A DNA stretch of 64,000 nt, from NCBI GenBank assembly GCA_910577565.1, contig CAJTNJ010000003.1, positions 1 through 64,000 on the forward strand, read 5' to 3'. The first letter of the stretch is position 1. Each line of letters starts with the position of its first letter. Source of the stretch: an uncultured Oscillospiraceae bacterium. GTDB lineage: Bacteria; Bacillota; Clostridia; Oscillospirales; Ruminococcaceae. This document shows, piece by piece, positions 35,911 to 46,224 of this stretch. The translations under genes were made by a program, and so were the position numbers. The notes beneath the pieces were generated by a model. The model was not told the origin of the DNA, searched no databases, and saw only the letters and a program-made list of their open reading frames with translations.

Positions 35911-36329
35911 TTTTTCCTCCTATAAAACTAACATAACAATCTATTTTAATTCAGCACCAAAAAATTGATGGTTAAATCTTTATGATAAATTTATTGTTTA
36001 CCATATAGAAGGTTAATATGCCTATTATTGAAAAATATTTTAGTTCAAAATTAATATTACTTTAAATTGCTGTTTATTAATTTAATTTGCTATAAAAATT
36101 AAAAATCATCATTTTGTAAAAAAATAAAGAAATTTGTCTTAAAAAGTAACAATTAAATGTTAAATATATAAACAAATTAAAGATCAACATAAATATTCCT
36201 TGTAATGATAGGAAAAATTTTAATTTAAAATATTTACAATTTATACATGCATTTTTGTAACCAATCTGTTATAATAGGGACATGCTGTTATTTTGGCAGT
36301 AAGTTATATAATAAAGGGAGCTATTTATA
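35911..36329. other. Divergent promoter region of spoVT and the NlpC/P60 gene
   Basis: AT-rich. TATAAT at about 36270 likely serves the NlpC/P60 gene (-35 weak). Otherwise nothing recognised. Confidence 0.4.
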
Positions 36330-37067
36330 ATGCGAAAGCATAATTTAAAATGTATATTAACCGTTCTGACGATCGCTATGGCGTTAAGTGTATTTGAAGG
36401 GATGCAAATGAGCGTTGTGGCAGCAGAAGAAGTTTCAATGCCAAAACTAAGTACGTCTCAAGTAACTTCAGCGGTTGTAAAATTAGATAGAAGCGTTGGT
36501 GTCGCAATACAACAAAGGCGTGAAAAAGAAATTGCAGATGAACTGGCTGCAAAAGAGCAAATGGAGGCTGAAAAAAGAGCAGCTGATGCAGCAAGAAAAA
36601 AAGCGGAGGAGGCAAAAAAAGCGGCAGAAGCTGCAAAAAAAGCAAGTGCTAAAGCAGCTAAATCAAAAGGATCTAAAACGCCTGAAAAAACTAACTTATC
36701 GGTTAGTTCAAACTCATCCGTTGGACAAAATGTAGTTGCAGTAGCCCGCTCTTGTATAGGAATTCGTTATGGAGCTAGCAAATTTGGAACTACATTTGAT
36801 TGTTCAGGACTTACTCAATATGCTTATGGCAAAGCGGGAGTTAGTTTGTGCCACTCATCTAGCGGACAATATGCAAGTTGCAAAAAGATTGCTTCAAGTC
36901 AGCTGCAAGTTGGAGATTTAGTATTTTGGGGCAATTCAAGAAATATTAACCATGTAGGAATCTATTCTGGCGGCGGCAAAATAATAGATGCTTCACCAAA
37001 TGGAGTTGTTGAACGTTCTATATACTCTACCGGTTCCCAACAAATAGTGGGTTACGGAAGACCATAA
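36330..37067 (+). CDS. Secreted NlpC/P60 peptidoglycan endopeptidase
   Basis: Cell-wall hydrolase cutting peptide stems. 245 residues: signal peptide (about 1-31, ending VVAA), an alanine/lysine/glutamate-rich coiled coil (about 60-115), a Ser/Asn linker, then the NlpC/P60 domain (about 130-245) with catalytic Cys in TTFDCSGLTQYAYG, the H of the HSSSGQ region and the second catalytic His in INHVGIYSG. RBS AAAGGGAGC. Own terminator at 37133-37176. Confidence 0.93.
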   Translation: MRKHNLKCILTVLTIAMALSVFEGMQMSVVAAEEVSMPKLSTSQVTSAVVKLDRSVGVAIQQRREKEIADELAAKEQMEAEKRAADAARKKAEEAKKAAEAAKKASAKAAKSKGSKTPEKTNLSVSSNSSVGQNVVAVARSCIGIRYGASKFGTTFDCSGLTQYAYGKAGVSLCHSSSGQYASCKKIASSQLQVGDLVFWGNSRNINHVGIYSGGGKIIDASPNGVVERSIYSTGSQQIVGYGRP

Positions 37068-37132
37068 TTAATTTAAATTCATTACATATAAATATTATTA
37101 ATGTCTCTTAAAAAAGATAATTAAAAATTGAT

Positions 37133-37176
37133 AAGGATTGAATTCTGTATTTAACAGATCCCAATCCTTTTATTTT
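37133..37176 (+). terminator. Intrinsic terminator after the NlpC/P60 gene
   Basis: Stem AAGGATTG/CAATCCTT followed by TTTTATTTTG, loop about 21 nt. Confidence 0.7.
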
Positions 37177-37597
37177 GAATAAATAAATTTTGTTATATTA
37201 AAGATATGTATAATTTTAAGTCCAGACAAAATTTCAAAGTGTCACATATTTTAGAAATTAAATAAAAAGGAAAATAAGTTTTTTCGATATAATATAACTT
37301 GCCCAAAAAATTAAAGAAAACTAAAATAATATATTTGTAAGCAAAAAGCTGAATGTCTTGAAGAATTTTCAGATTTTGCAGAGACATTTATTTCAATTAA
37401 CGTAATAAAAACTATAACAACATACACCAGTTACTATAACTTTCTTGCTTTACCCTATTTCTATTACATATAAAACTCTATTTTTGGCATTTTTTAACAA
37501 AATATATAAATGATGAAATAATAATAGATTTTTTGTCTACCTATCATTTCACTATTTAAAATTAATTTTGTTATAACATTTTTATATTTTTTATTTT
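37177..37597. other. AT-rich spacer between convergent genes
   Basis: Contains a short open frame (37193-37387 minus) with no RBS and T-rich noise composition. No supported feature. Confidence 0.35.
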
Positions 37598-38434
37598 TTA
37601 TGATATTTTTAAGCTTATATCAAAAGCTCTAACTGAGTGCGTGAGTGCGCCTAATGAGATGATATCTACACCGGTTTTTGCAACTTCCAACAAATTTTCT
37701 TCTGTTATATTGCCAGATGCTTCAGTTTTTGCTTTGCTATCGATTATTTTTACAGCTTTTTTTATCATATCATATCTCATATTATCTAACATTATAATAT
37801 CTGCGCCACAACTTACCGCTTCTCTAACTTCAGCTAGGTTCCTAGTTTCAACCTCAATTTTAACTGTATGACCTATTTTATTCTTAATTAAATCTATAGC
37901 CTTTGTAATTCCGCCAAGCGCATCAATATGATTATCTTTTATCATAACACAGTCGGACAAGTTAAAACGATGATTTTTACCACCGCCAATGGCGACTGCG
38001 TATTTTTGCAATGCTCGCATACCGGGAATAGTTTTTCGTGTATCAGTAATTGAAGCGTTTGTTCCGCTTACAAGTTTTACACAGCGAGCGGTCATGCTTG
38101 ATATACCTGACAAGTGTTGTATTAAATTTAGCGCTGTTCTTTCAGCCTTCAAAATTGATTTCGTACTACCCCTTACAGTTAATATGACATCCCCCGCCTT
38201 TACTTTGCATCCATCAAATAATAATTTTTGGATTAATATCTTGTTATCTATAATAGAAAACACCCTGGCAGCAATATCAACACCACAAATAACGCCATTT
38301 GATTTTGCAATAAAATTAGCGCTTGACATATTATCGTCACCAAGCAGGTAGTCAGATGTAATATCCATATAGTTGATGTCTTCCATAAGAGCAGTCTTAA
38401 TAATTTCATCTATTTTAATTTGCAACAAAGACAT
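37598..38434 (-). CDS. nadC: Nicotinate-nucleotide pyrophosphorylase
   Basis: Quinolinate phosphoribosyltransferase making nicotinate mononucleotide, third step of de novo NAD synthesis. 278 residues with EDINYMDITSDYL at the N terminus, ALNLIQHLSGISSMT near 100, DTRKTIPGMRALQKYAVAIGGGKNHR near 135, and MIKDNHI, VEVETRNL and DIIMLDNM catalytic-barrel motifs. Starts 1 nt after the nadB stop, with AAGGAG inside nadB, so translationally coupled. Confidence 0.96.
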   Translation of the reverse strand: MSLLQIKIDEIIKTALMEDINYMDITSDYLLGDDNMSSANFIAKSNGVICGVDIAARVFSIIDNKILIQKLLFDGCKVKAGDVILTVRGSTKSILKAERTALNLIQHLSGISSMTARCVKLVSGTNASITDTRKTIPGMRALQKYAVAIGGGKNHRFNLSDCVMIKDNHIDALGGITKAIDLIKNKIGHTVKIEVETRNLAEVREAVSCGADIIMLDNMRYDMIKKAVKIIDSKAKTEASGNITEENLLEVAKTGVDIISLGALTHSVRAFDISLKIS

Positions 38435-38435
38435 T

Positions 38436-39917
38436 TTAAAACTCCTTTTTTATATATTTATCCATTAATTCTTTCAAAATCAAATATCCGCATATTGCAA
38501 GCGATCTTGCCTCTATTAAATCTTGTGATATTTTAAAGTTATCATCTTCTAACATAGTCATAATATCTTTTAATTTTAAAAATCCAGTTTGGATTTTATT
38601 TTTATTTGTGGTAACAAAAGTAGATTCATATAGAATTTTTCTTATTTCGGTTCTTATACCAATTGGTAATGGTTCGTTTCCTGTATTTTTGGGGAATTCA
38701 TATATATTTGACTCTTTTTTTATTGGCTTTAAATTATCATTTATAAAAATTGCTGCACGTTTTGCAAAAACATATCCTTCAAGAAGCGAGTTGCTAGCAA
38801 GACGATTTTTACCATGGACACCGGTGTGAGAGCATTCCCCCACAGCGAACAAACCCGGCAGCGTGGACTGTGAATTTAAATCTACATCAATTCCTCCCAT
38901 CAGATAATGCTGTGATGGATATATTGGAATTGGTTGTTTGGTAATATCATAACCGTATTCTTTTAGTTTGTCTGTAATCATTGGGAATCTACTTTTAATT
39001 AGATTACTGTCTTTATGAGATATATCAAGATAGAATTTAGAGCTGCCGATTAATTTTTGTTCTTTCAATATAGCTCGTGATACAACGTCTCTTGGGGCAA
39101 GTTCGAGGCGATCATCATATTTTTGCATAAATCTTTGCATGTTGCAATTTAAAAGGTATGCACCATCTCCTCTAACAGCCTCACTTATTAAAAATGATTC
39201 CCTGCTGTTGTTTTGAAATGCGGTTGGATGAAATTGAATATAGCTTATATTTTTAATTTTTGCACCTAGACGCCAAGCAAATGCTATACCATCGCCGGTT
39301 GAAATTGAAGAATTTGTTGTGTATGGATATATTCTTCCTATGCCACCTGTTGCAATAACAAGGTATGTGCAGCTTGCATGATATAAACCACAGTTTTGCT
39401 TTAAAAATTCAAGTTTATATTCAGAATTTATAAATTTTATGTCCGACAACTGAGTATATTCAAGCATCACTATATTTTTTCTTTTTGAACATTGATCGGT
39501 TAGCTTTTTTTGTATCTCATTTCCAGATGAATCTTTATGATGAAATATTCTAGGTTCGCTGTGGCCGCCTTCAAGACCCATCTGATAGTTTCCAGTATCA
39601 TCGGTGTCAAATTCAACTCCAAGTGAAACCAAATCATCAATTGCATCTTTACTGTTTTGAGATAATAGCCTAACAGCATCTATCCTGTTTTTGTTATGCC
39701 CGGCCACCAAAGTATCTTTTATATGTTTATTGTGGTTATCATTTTTAAAGTTATAAACAGCAGCAATTCCACCTTGTGCAAGTGAGGTGTTACATAAAAA
39801 AAAACTTTTTTTTGCAACTATAAGGGCTTTTACTGAAGGTTTTAAATTTAATGCAACCGATAGACCAGATATACCGCTTCCCACTATTATGACATCAAAA
39901 TGATCCAATGAATCCAC
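38436..39917 (-). CDS. nadB: L-aspartate oxidase
   Basis: FAD enzyme oxidising L-aspartate to iminoaspartate, the first step to quinolinate; in anaerobes fumarate is the likely acceptor. 493 residues: N-terminal dinucleotide motif VIIVGSGISGLSVAL, SLAQGGIAAV, EGGHSEPRIFHHKD, GDGIAFAWRLGA and the C-terminal GECSHTGVHGKNRLASNSLLEG signature near 370. Normally works with NadA; no nadA is present here, where it would be expected in nadA-nadB-nadC order. Promoter at 39945-39974. Confidence 0.95.
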   Translation of the reverse strand: MDSLDHFDVIIVGSGISGLSVALNLKPSVKALIVAKKSFFLCNTSLAQGGIAAVYNFKNDNHNKHIKDTLVAGHNKNRIDAVRLLSQNSKDAIDDLVSLGVEFDTDDTGNYQMGLEGGHSEPRIFHHKDSSGNEIQKKLTDQCSKRKNIVMLEYTQLSDIKFINSEYKLEFLKQNCGLYHASCTYLVIATGGIGRIYPYTTNSSISTGDGIAFAWRLGAKIKNISYIQFHPTAFQNNSRESFLISEAVRGDGAYLLNCNMQRFMQKYDDRLELAPRDVVSRAILKEQKLIGSSKFYLDISHKDSNLIKSRFPMITDKLKEYGYDITKQPIPIYPSQHYLMGGIDVDLNSQSTLPGLFAVGECSHTGVHGKNRLASNSLLEGYVFAKRAAIFINDNLKPIKKESNIYEFPKNTGNEPLPIGIRTEIRKILYESTFVTTNKNKIQTGFLKLKDIMTMLEDDNFKISQDLIEARSLAICGYLILKELMDKYIKKEF

Positions 39918-39944
39918 CTACTGTGCTTTAACATAATTAATAAT

Positions 39945-39974
39945 ATTATACCATAAAGTTTTAATTTTTAACAA
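39945..39974 (-). promoter_or_regulatory. Predicted promoter of nadB-nadC
   Basis: Minus strand TTGTTA, 18-nt spacer, TATAAT, about 35 nt before the nadB start codon. Confidence 0.55.
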
Positions 39975-40477
39975 TCTTTATTACAAGCAATTTTAATAAT
40001 ATATTCGAACAGTTTTTTTGAGTTAAATTAATCGGATATTAATGTAAAGAAGGTTTTGAAAATATATTCTAAGTAAAAAACGTCATATGAAAAAACCATT
40101 ACTTATTGATTAAAATTGTAAACAAATCTATTAAATAATTATAATAAATTCGCTTTTATTTGCCACAATCAATATTTTATATTTCACATAAAAACATTTC
40201 ATTAAACTGGCCATATAATCTACAATTTTGAATTTTAATATCTTACTTTATATACTACATTTTTATAAAATGGAAATATGTTTTAAAATCAAAATCGCAA
40301 AAAAAATATTTAGAATTAAAATATATGCTAAGAAATGTAATGTATAAAAATTTAAAAAATGCCGAACTGATTTATTTCCAACTTTTCCAATTTTCTACAA
40401 CTCCAAATCATTGTCCTTTTTTGGATTTTGTGTTATATTAAACAGTGATATTTTAGTCAAAAAAGGAGTTAAAAACG
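39975..40477. other. AT-rich spacer with no nadA remnant
   Basis: Full of stops in all frames; no piece of a quinolinate synthase was recognised. TGTTATATT near 40430 may be a -10 for the next gene. Confidence 0.4.
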
Positions 40478-41146
40478 ATGCAACAAACGGAAATGCCAAG
40501 CCACGAAAAATTTAAAATCGCGGCTATGTTAACAATTGTTGGCGGGTTTTTAGATACATACACATATATTTTAAGAGGTGGCGTTTTTGCCAATGCCCAA
40601 ACAGGAAACATGGTATTATTTTCAGTTAATCTTGCTAGAGGAAATTGGGTAGATAGCACCTACTTTTTAATTCCAATTTTTGCTTTTGGAGCAGGTGTCT
40701 TCATAACAAATATTCTAAGCAAAAAATTTTCAAACAAACAGTTTTGGAATTTTGAACGACTAATTCTATCCTCTGAAATTATAATCCTCTTAATAGTCGG
40801 ATTTTTGCCATTGTCTGTACCACATGGTATAGTTAATGTTATCATATCGTTTATTTGCTCTATCCAATTTAATGCGTTTCGCAAAGTCAGAAATATGCCA
40901 TATGCATCAATTATGTGCACGGGTAATTTGCGTTCGGGAATTGATAAGCTGATTTTTTATTTTACTACAAAAGATCGCCATACTCTAAAAAACGCATTTC
41001 ACTATTTTGGTGTCATTGCATTCTTTATTTTAGGTGCCATCACTGGAACACTTACTACAAAACTTTTAAGCACATATAGCATCTGGTTTTGTTGTTTACT
41101 TCTATTTACTGTGTTGTGTATGATTTCGACAAAACCAAAAGTTTAA
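40478..41146 (+). CDS. DUF1275 (YoaK-type) membrane protein
   Basis: 222-residue integral membrane protein of a family with unknown function. Family features: GGFLDTYTYILRGGVFANAQTGNMVLFSVNLARG near residues 20-55, and CTGNLRSGIDKL near 145. About six membrane segments. RBS AAAGGAG before ATG 40478. Single gene, converging on hemW. Confidence 0.88.
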   Translation: MQQTEMPSHEKFKIAAMLTIVGGFLDTYTYILRGGVFANAQTGNMVLFSVNLARGNWVDSTYFLIPIFAFGAGVFITNILSKKFSNKQFWNFERLILSSEIIILLIVGFLPLSVPHGIVNVIISFICSIQFNAFRKVRNMPYASIMCTGNLRSGIDKLIFYFTTKDRHTLKNAFHYFGVIAFFILGAITGTLTTKLLSTYSIWFCCLLLFTVLCMISTKPKV

Positions 41147-41173
41147 TTTGTGTTTATTAATACAAATCGTATA

Positions 41174-42262
41174 TTATAGTTTATGAAACAAATTCAAAAG
41201 AATAGCATTTTGAACAAGCATGCCTTTTGGCGTCAGCGATATAATGTCGTCTTTCATATTCAAAAATCCTGCGTCTTGCAATTTTGCAATTCTACATTCC
41301 AATTCATCATTTAAAATACCGTTTTTTTGAAGCTCGTCTTTTGTTATGCCGCTATTAAGCCGAAATTTTAACATCAGCCACTCAAAAACCGAATTTGTGG
41401 ATTTTTCATATTTAACGAAACTTACATCGTTCATATATTTATAAATATCACGCTTGTGATAGAACCTTTTGCCATCTAAAAAAGAGTGCGCCGATGCCCC
41501 AAAACCAAGATATTCCTGCCTATGCCAATATTTTAGATTATGCTTGCACTGCTTTTTGTCTTTTGCAAAGTTGGATATTTCGTACTGCTTAAATCCCATC
41601 TCTTCAAGATTTTTTACCGCAAATAAATAAAGTTCGGCCGTTTCATCATCACACGGCACTTTGGGCGGATTAATTCCAAAAGGAGTGTTCGGCTCTATTT
41701 TCATTTGATAGAAGGAACAATGGTCAATATCTGCTTTTTTTATGAACAAAAGAGTTTTTTTAAGGCTTTCTTTTGTTTGACCCGGAATCCCAATCATAAT
41801 ATCAATCGAGATGTTATTAAACCCGACTTCACGCGCAAAATCAATCGCCTGCTGAGCTGTTTTTAAATTGTGTTTTCTGCCAATTGCTTTGAGCTCACAA
41901 TCAACACCTGACTGCACTCCGATTGACAACCTGTTAATTCCGGCAGCTTTTAATCCGCTTAACTTTTCTTTTGTGAGCGTACACGGGTTGCATTCAACAG
42001 TTACTTCACAGCCATTGCTTAGATTATATAACCCCTTGGCCGAATCTACAATTGAAGCTATCTGCGAAACTTCAAGCAAACTGGGCGTACCGCCTCCTAT
42101 ATAAAGTGTATCGGCAGTTTTAACACCGCTTCTAAGCTTAAATTCTCTTAAAAGAGCTTTGTGATACATATCCATTTTTTGTTTATCGGCTCTTACAGAA
42201 TAAAAATCGCAGTATGGACATTTCCCGTGACAAAATGGTATATGAACATAAAGCCCGATCAT
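41174..42262 (-). CDS. hemW: Radical SAM heme chaperone HemW-like protein
   Basis: HemN-related radical SAM protein; HemW members bind heme rather than act as coproporphyrinogen dehydrogenase. 362 residues with C11-HGK-C15-PY-C18, LYIGGGTPS near 55, RLSIGVQS near 115, and the C-terminal HemN domain (LGFGASAHSFL near 255). The length and the single CxxxCxxC fit HemW. ATG overlaps the lepA stop by 4 nt (ATGA), the usual lepA-hemW pairing in Bacillota. Other heme genes are not seen in the window. Confidence 0.92.
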   Translation of the reverse strand: MIGLYVHIPFCHGKCPYCDFYSVRADKQKMDMYHKALLREFKLRSGVKTADTLYIGGGTPSLLEVSQIASIVDSAKGLYNLSNGCEVTVECNPCTLTKEKLSGLKAAGINRLSIGVQSGVDCELKAIGRKHNLKTAQQAIDFAREVGFNNISIDIMIGIPGQTKESLKKTLLFIKKADIDHCSFYQMKIEPNTPFGINPPKVPCDDETAELYLFAVKNLEEMGFKQYEISNFAKDKKQCKHNLKYWHRQEYLGFGASAHSFLDGKRFYHKRDIYKYMNDVSFVKYEKSTNSVFEWLMLKFRLNSGITKDELQKNGILNDELECRIAKLQDAGFLNMKDDIISLTPKGMLVQNAILLNLFHKL

Positions 42263-44064
42263 TCGTCTAATTTTAAAACTGCCATGAAAGCTTCTTGCGG
42301 AACTTCGATAGATCCAAGCTGCCTCATTCGTTTTTTCCCCTCTTTTTGCTTTTCAAGCAGTTTTTTCTTTCTTGAAATATCTCCACCATAGCACTTTGCA
42401 AGAACATCTTTTCTCATAGCACGGACCGTCTCACGCGCTATAATCTTTCCGCCGATAGCAGCTTGTATGGGTACTTCAAACAATTGTCGCGGTATATTTC
42501 CCTTTAATTTTTCAACTATCTTACGCCCCCTTGAGTATGCGCCGTCTTTGTGCACAATAAACGAAAGTGCATCTACTACCTCACCGCTTAGCAAAATGTC
42601 AAGCTTTACAAGCTTTGCCTCAGAATAACCTGCCATTTCATAATCCAGCGAAGCATATCCCTTAGTGCGCGATTTTAGCATATCAAAAAAATCATACACA
42701 ATCTCTGCAAGCGGCAGGATATATTGAAGTTCTGCTCTGGTTTTTTCAATATATTTCATATCTTTAAATATGCCCCTGCGCTCTTGACAAAGCTCCATGA
42801 TATTCCCAACAAATTCAGTTGGAGCTAAAATGTTTGCTTTTACTATTGGCTCCTCAGCTTTTGATATTAAATCGCTTTTTGGATAGTTGGTTGGGTTGTC
42901 TATCATTTTCACAGTACCATCGGTCATGGTAAGTTTATAAACAACTGACGGAGCTGTTGTGATTATATCAATATTATATTCTCTTTCAATTCGCTCTTGG
43001 ATTATCTCCATGTGAAGGAGGCCTAAAAAGCCACACCTAAAACCAAAACCCAATGCAACGGAGGTTTCAGGCTCAAAAGTGAGAGAAGCATCATTTAACT
43101 GTAATTTTTCAAGAGCTTCTCTAAGGTCAGCATAACGCGCTCCATCAGTTGAATATATTCCCGAAAACACCATTGGATTTGCCTGCCTATATCCGGGCAA
43201 CGGCTCACTTGCAGGATTATTTGCAAGTGTTATCGTGTCTCCAACTTTTGTGTCGCCTATGCTTTTAATAGACGCAGTTAAATATCCAACATCGCCTGCA
43301 CTTAAACTTTCGGTAGGAATAAGCTCAGTTGCACCCATTATACCTGTTTGAAGGACTGTGAATTCTGCGCCCGTTGCCATCATTTTGATATTGTCTCCGG
43401 GTTTTATTTCTCCTTGCTTTATTCTTACGTAAACTATAACACCTTTATAAGAATCATAACTTGAGTCAAAAATAAGTGCCTGTAGCGGATTTTTGTCATT
43501 ACCTGACGGAGAGGGTATGTCTTTAACTATCTTTTCAAGTACATTTTTTATGCCAACCCCAGTTTTTGCTGAAATAAGTGGTGCATCCTCTGCAAAAATT
43601 CCTATAACATCTTCAATTTCTTTAATTGTTCTTTGAGGATCTGCTGATGGCAGGTCTATTTTGTTTATTACGGGAATCACTTCAAGGCCATGCTCAATTG
43701 CAAGGTATGTATTAGCAAGAGTCTGCGCTTCAATTCCTTGAGACGCATCAACAACCAATAAAGCTCCTTCACATGCAGCAAGTGATCTTGAAACCTCATA
43801 ATTAAAATCCACATGCCCCGGCGTATCAATTAAATTTAATTCATAATCTTTTCCATCATATGCATGGTAAACAAGCGTAACCGCTCTTGCTTTTATTGTT
43901 ATCCCACGTTCACGTTCTATATCCATATCATCAAGCAATTGATCCTTTATATCTCGCTTGGAGACAGTATCTGTCATTTCAAGGATCCTATCTGCAAGCG
44001 TAGATTTTCCATGATCTATATGTGCTATAATACAAAAATTCTTTATGCGATTTTTTTTGCTCAA
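42259..44064 (-). CDS. lepA: Elongation factor 4 (LepA)
   Basis: Translational GTPase that back-translocates or rescues ribosomes. 601 residues: G1 AHIDHGKSTLADR near 15, G2 RGITIKA, G3 DTPGHVDF, G4 NKIDLP, then EF-G-like domains and the LepA-specific C-terminal domain ending with KDVLAKCYGGDISRKKKLLE and EGKKRMR. The start is TTG 44064, with GGAGG 7 nt upstream. The 338-bp tandem duplication 44041-44716 begins in its first codons. Confidence 0.97.
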   Translation of the reverse strand: MSKKNRIKNFCIIAHIDHGKSTLADRILEMTDTVSKRDIKDQLLDDMDIERERGITIKARAVTLVYHAYDGKDYELNLIDTPGHVDFNYEVSRSLAACEGALLVVDASQGIEAQTLANTYLAIEHGLEVIPVINKIDLPSADPQRTIKEIEDVIGIFAEDAPLISAKTGVGIKNVLEKIVKDIPSPSGNDKNPLQALIFDSSYDSYKGVIVYVRIKQGEIKPGDNIKMMATGAEFTVLQTGIMGATELIPTESLSAGDVGYLTASIKSIGDTKVGDTITLANNPASEPLPGYRQANPMVFSGIYSTDGARYADLREALEKLQLNDASLTFEPETSVALGFGFRCGFLGLLHMEIIQERIEREYNIDIITTAPSVVYKLTMTDGTVKMIDNPTNYPKSDLISKAEEPIVKANILAPTEFVGNIMELCQERRGIFKDMKYIEKTRAELQYILPLAEIVYDFFDMLKSRTKGYASLDYEMAGYSEAKLVKLDILLSGEVVDALSFIVHKDGAYSRGRKIVEKLKGNIPRQLFEVPIQAAIGGKIIARETVRAMRKDVLAKCYGGDISRKKKLLEKQKEGKKRMRQLGSIEVPQEAFMAVLKLDE

Positions 44065-44466
44065 CTGTTTTCCTCCATATAATAACTATTATCCTCTATG
44101 TCTACCGGCTTTGCACCTTAAATTAAAACTAAATTTTGTCGGTAACTCGACTCGTCTGCGTATTCATAACCACATACACACCATTTTTTAATATCTTAGT
44201 CGCATTTTTTGCGTTAATTATAACCGGCCTAATTCAACGACTTGCCAACAGTTGACAAGTGAGAATTTGCTCCGACAAACTCTGTTATAATGCTGCTTCA
44301 CTTTTCCATGATATCGAGTAGTTCGTCGGACGTCTCTTTCATAATAAGTATATCACACGGTTTTCATTTTTCACTAATTCTTTATATGATCTTTTTTGCT
44401 CAACTGTTTTTCTAAATCTATCACTATTGTTTTTTATGTCTACCGGCTTTGCAGCTTAAATTAAAA
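44065..44466 (-). pseudogene. Tandem duplicate carrying the pyk 3' end and lepA leader
   Basis: Between pyk and lepA, 44041-44378 and 44379-44716 are two tandem copies with a 338-bp period. One copy of the final ~75 codons of pyk (44130-44345) has lost its frame, including a changed GGENSHSS region. The second lepA start (TTG-SD block near 44381-44420) has lost its GGAGG. Landmark blocks CTACCGGCTTTGCA and GGTAACTCGAC occur twice. Confidence 0.92.
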
Positions 44467-46224
44467 CTAAATTTTATCGGTAACTCGACCCGTCTGCGCA
44501 TCCATAACCACATACATATCATCTTTTAATATCTTAGTTGCATTTTTTGCGTTAATTATAACCGGCTCATTCAACGACTTACCAACAGTTGATGAATGAG
44601 AGTTTTCTCCGCCAACTTCTGTTATAATGCCGTTGCACTTTTTCATGATATCGAGTAGTTCGTCAGACGTCTCCTTCATAACAAGTATATCACCTGGTTT
44701 GCATTTTTTCATTGCTTCATCGTCGTTTTTTGCAACACAAACCCTACCTTTTGCGCTTTTTTTCGTTACACCTTTGCCCATTACAAGTACATCGCCCACT
44801 ACTTGAACTTTTAGCATGTTGGTGGTTCCGGCAACACCAAGTGGAACCCCCGCTGTTATTGCAACAATATCACCATGTTTTACATAACCATTTTCAACGG
44901 TTGTGTCAAGCGCATGGTCAAACAAATCCTTAGTTTCGTCTTTAATATCGAGAAGCACGGGATAAACTCCCCAAGATAGGTTTAGTTGCCTGCAAACTTT
45001 TGGATTTGTCGACCCACCTATAATTATAACGTTTGGCCTATAGCTGGAGATTGTCTTTGCCGTATTCCCCGACATAGACACTGTTATTATTGCGTTTGCG
45101 TCTAAATTATGAGCTGTAGATATTGTGGCTATTGCAATAGCTTTAGTTATATCGCCGTAATTTTTGTTGTCTTGGTTAGATTCGCGAAACAAAAATCTCT
45201 TTTTATAGTGTATATTTGCTTCAGTTTCTTCTGCAATTTTAACCATTGTTTTGCATGACTCAACCGAAAAAGCACCGGCCGCCGTTTCACCCGAAAGCAT
45301 TATGGCAGATGTTCCATCATATATTGCGTTTGCTACATCGCTCGATTCTGCTCTTGTTGGCCTTGGATTTGAAACCATAGAATCAAGCATTTGAGTTGCA
45401 GTTATGACAATTTTACCTGAACGATATGCCTTTTTTATAAGCATTTTTTGAATGTGCGGCAACTCCTCAAACGGAATCTCAACTCCCATATCTCCGCGCG
45501 CCACCATTATGCCATCCACAAGTCTCAATATTTCATCTATATTGTCAACGCCTTCACGGTTTTCGATTTTTGCAATTATATGCATATCGTGGCAGTTGTT
45601 TTCGTTAAGAATCTGCCTTATTTCCTGGATATCTTTTGCTGACCTTGTGAACGAAGCAGCTATAAAGTCAAATCCTTGTTTTATGCCAAATTCTATATCT
45701 TCTCTGTCTTTTTCGCTTACAAACGGAAGCGAAAGGGAACAACCAGGAACATTTACGCCTTTTCTGTCTGAAATATTACCTCCATTTTCAACAATACACA
45801 CAATTTTATCACGATCAATTTTTGTTACTCTAAGGTCTATGCGCCCATCGTCAATAAGTATGTGTGAATTTATATCAATATCATCTATTAAACCCGGATA
45901 TGTCATCGATGCGCCGGTTTCATCGCCTACTATCTCGTGAGTATATAAATTAAACATTTGTCCCGCAATCAGATTAACCGATTTGCTTTTAAACGTATGC
46001 AACCTTATTTCCGGCCCTTTGGTATCGAGAAGTGTAGCTATTGGAAGATTTAGTTCTTTTCTTAAAGCGCAGACTTTGTCATATCTTGTTTTATGTTCTT
46101 TATGAGTTTGGTGGGAAAAATTAAACCGTGCAACATCCATACCCTCCATCATAAGCCTTTTAAGCGTATCTCCATTATCAGTAGATGGTCCTAAGGTGCA
46201 CACAATTTTTGTTCTTCTGAGCAT
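44467..46224 (-). CDS. pyk: Pyruvate kinase
   Basis: Glycolytic enzyme making pyruvate and ATP from PEP and ADP. 585 residues: barrel domain with RRTKIVCTLGPSTD at the N terminus, the active-site DGIMVARGDMGVEIP and ITATQMLDSM near 265-285, SGETAAG, then the C-terminal effector domain. Residues from about 480 form an extra phosphohistidine-swivel domain (CKPGDILVMKETSDELLD and GGENSHSS), as in Bacillus-type enzymes. ATG 46224, RBS GGAGGGAAT. Its 3' end has a broken tandem copy downstream. Confidence 0.96.
   Translation of the reverse strand: MLRRTKIVCTLGPSTDNGDTLKRLMMEGMDVARFNFSHQTHKEHKTRYDKVCALRKELNLPIATLLDTKGPEIRLHTFKSKSVNLIAGQMFNLYTHEIVGDETGASMTYPGLIDDIDINSHILIDDGRIDLRVTKIDRDKIVCIVENGGNISDRKGVNVPGCSLSLPFVSEKDREDIEFGIKQGFDFIAASFTRSAKDIQEIRQILNENNCHDMHIIAKIENREGVDNIDEILRLVDGIMVARGDMGVEIPFEELPHIQKMLIKKAYRSGKIVITATQMLDSMVSNPRPTRAESSDVANAIYDGTSAIMLSGETAAGAFSVESCKTMVKIAEETEANIHYKKRFLFRESNQDNKNYGDITKAIAIATISTAHNLDANAIITVSMSGNTAKTISSYRPNVIIIGGSTNPKVCRQLNLSWGVYPVLLDIKDETKDLFDHALDTTVENGYVKHGDIVAITAGVPLGVAGTTNMLKVQVVGDVLVMGKGVTKKSAKGRVCVAKNDDEAMKKCKPGDILVMKETSDELLDIMKKCNGIITEVGGENSHSSTVGKSLNEPVIINAKNATKILKDDMYVVMDAQTGRVTDKI

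Noticed and set aside
37193..37387. 64-codon minus frame between the NlpC/P60 gene and nadC
   Set aside because: No RBS, low-complexity composition, no recognised similarity.
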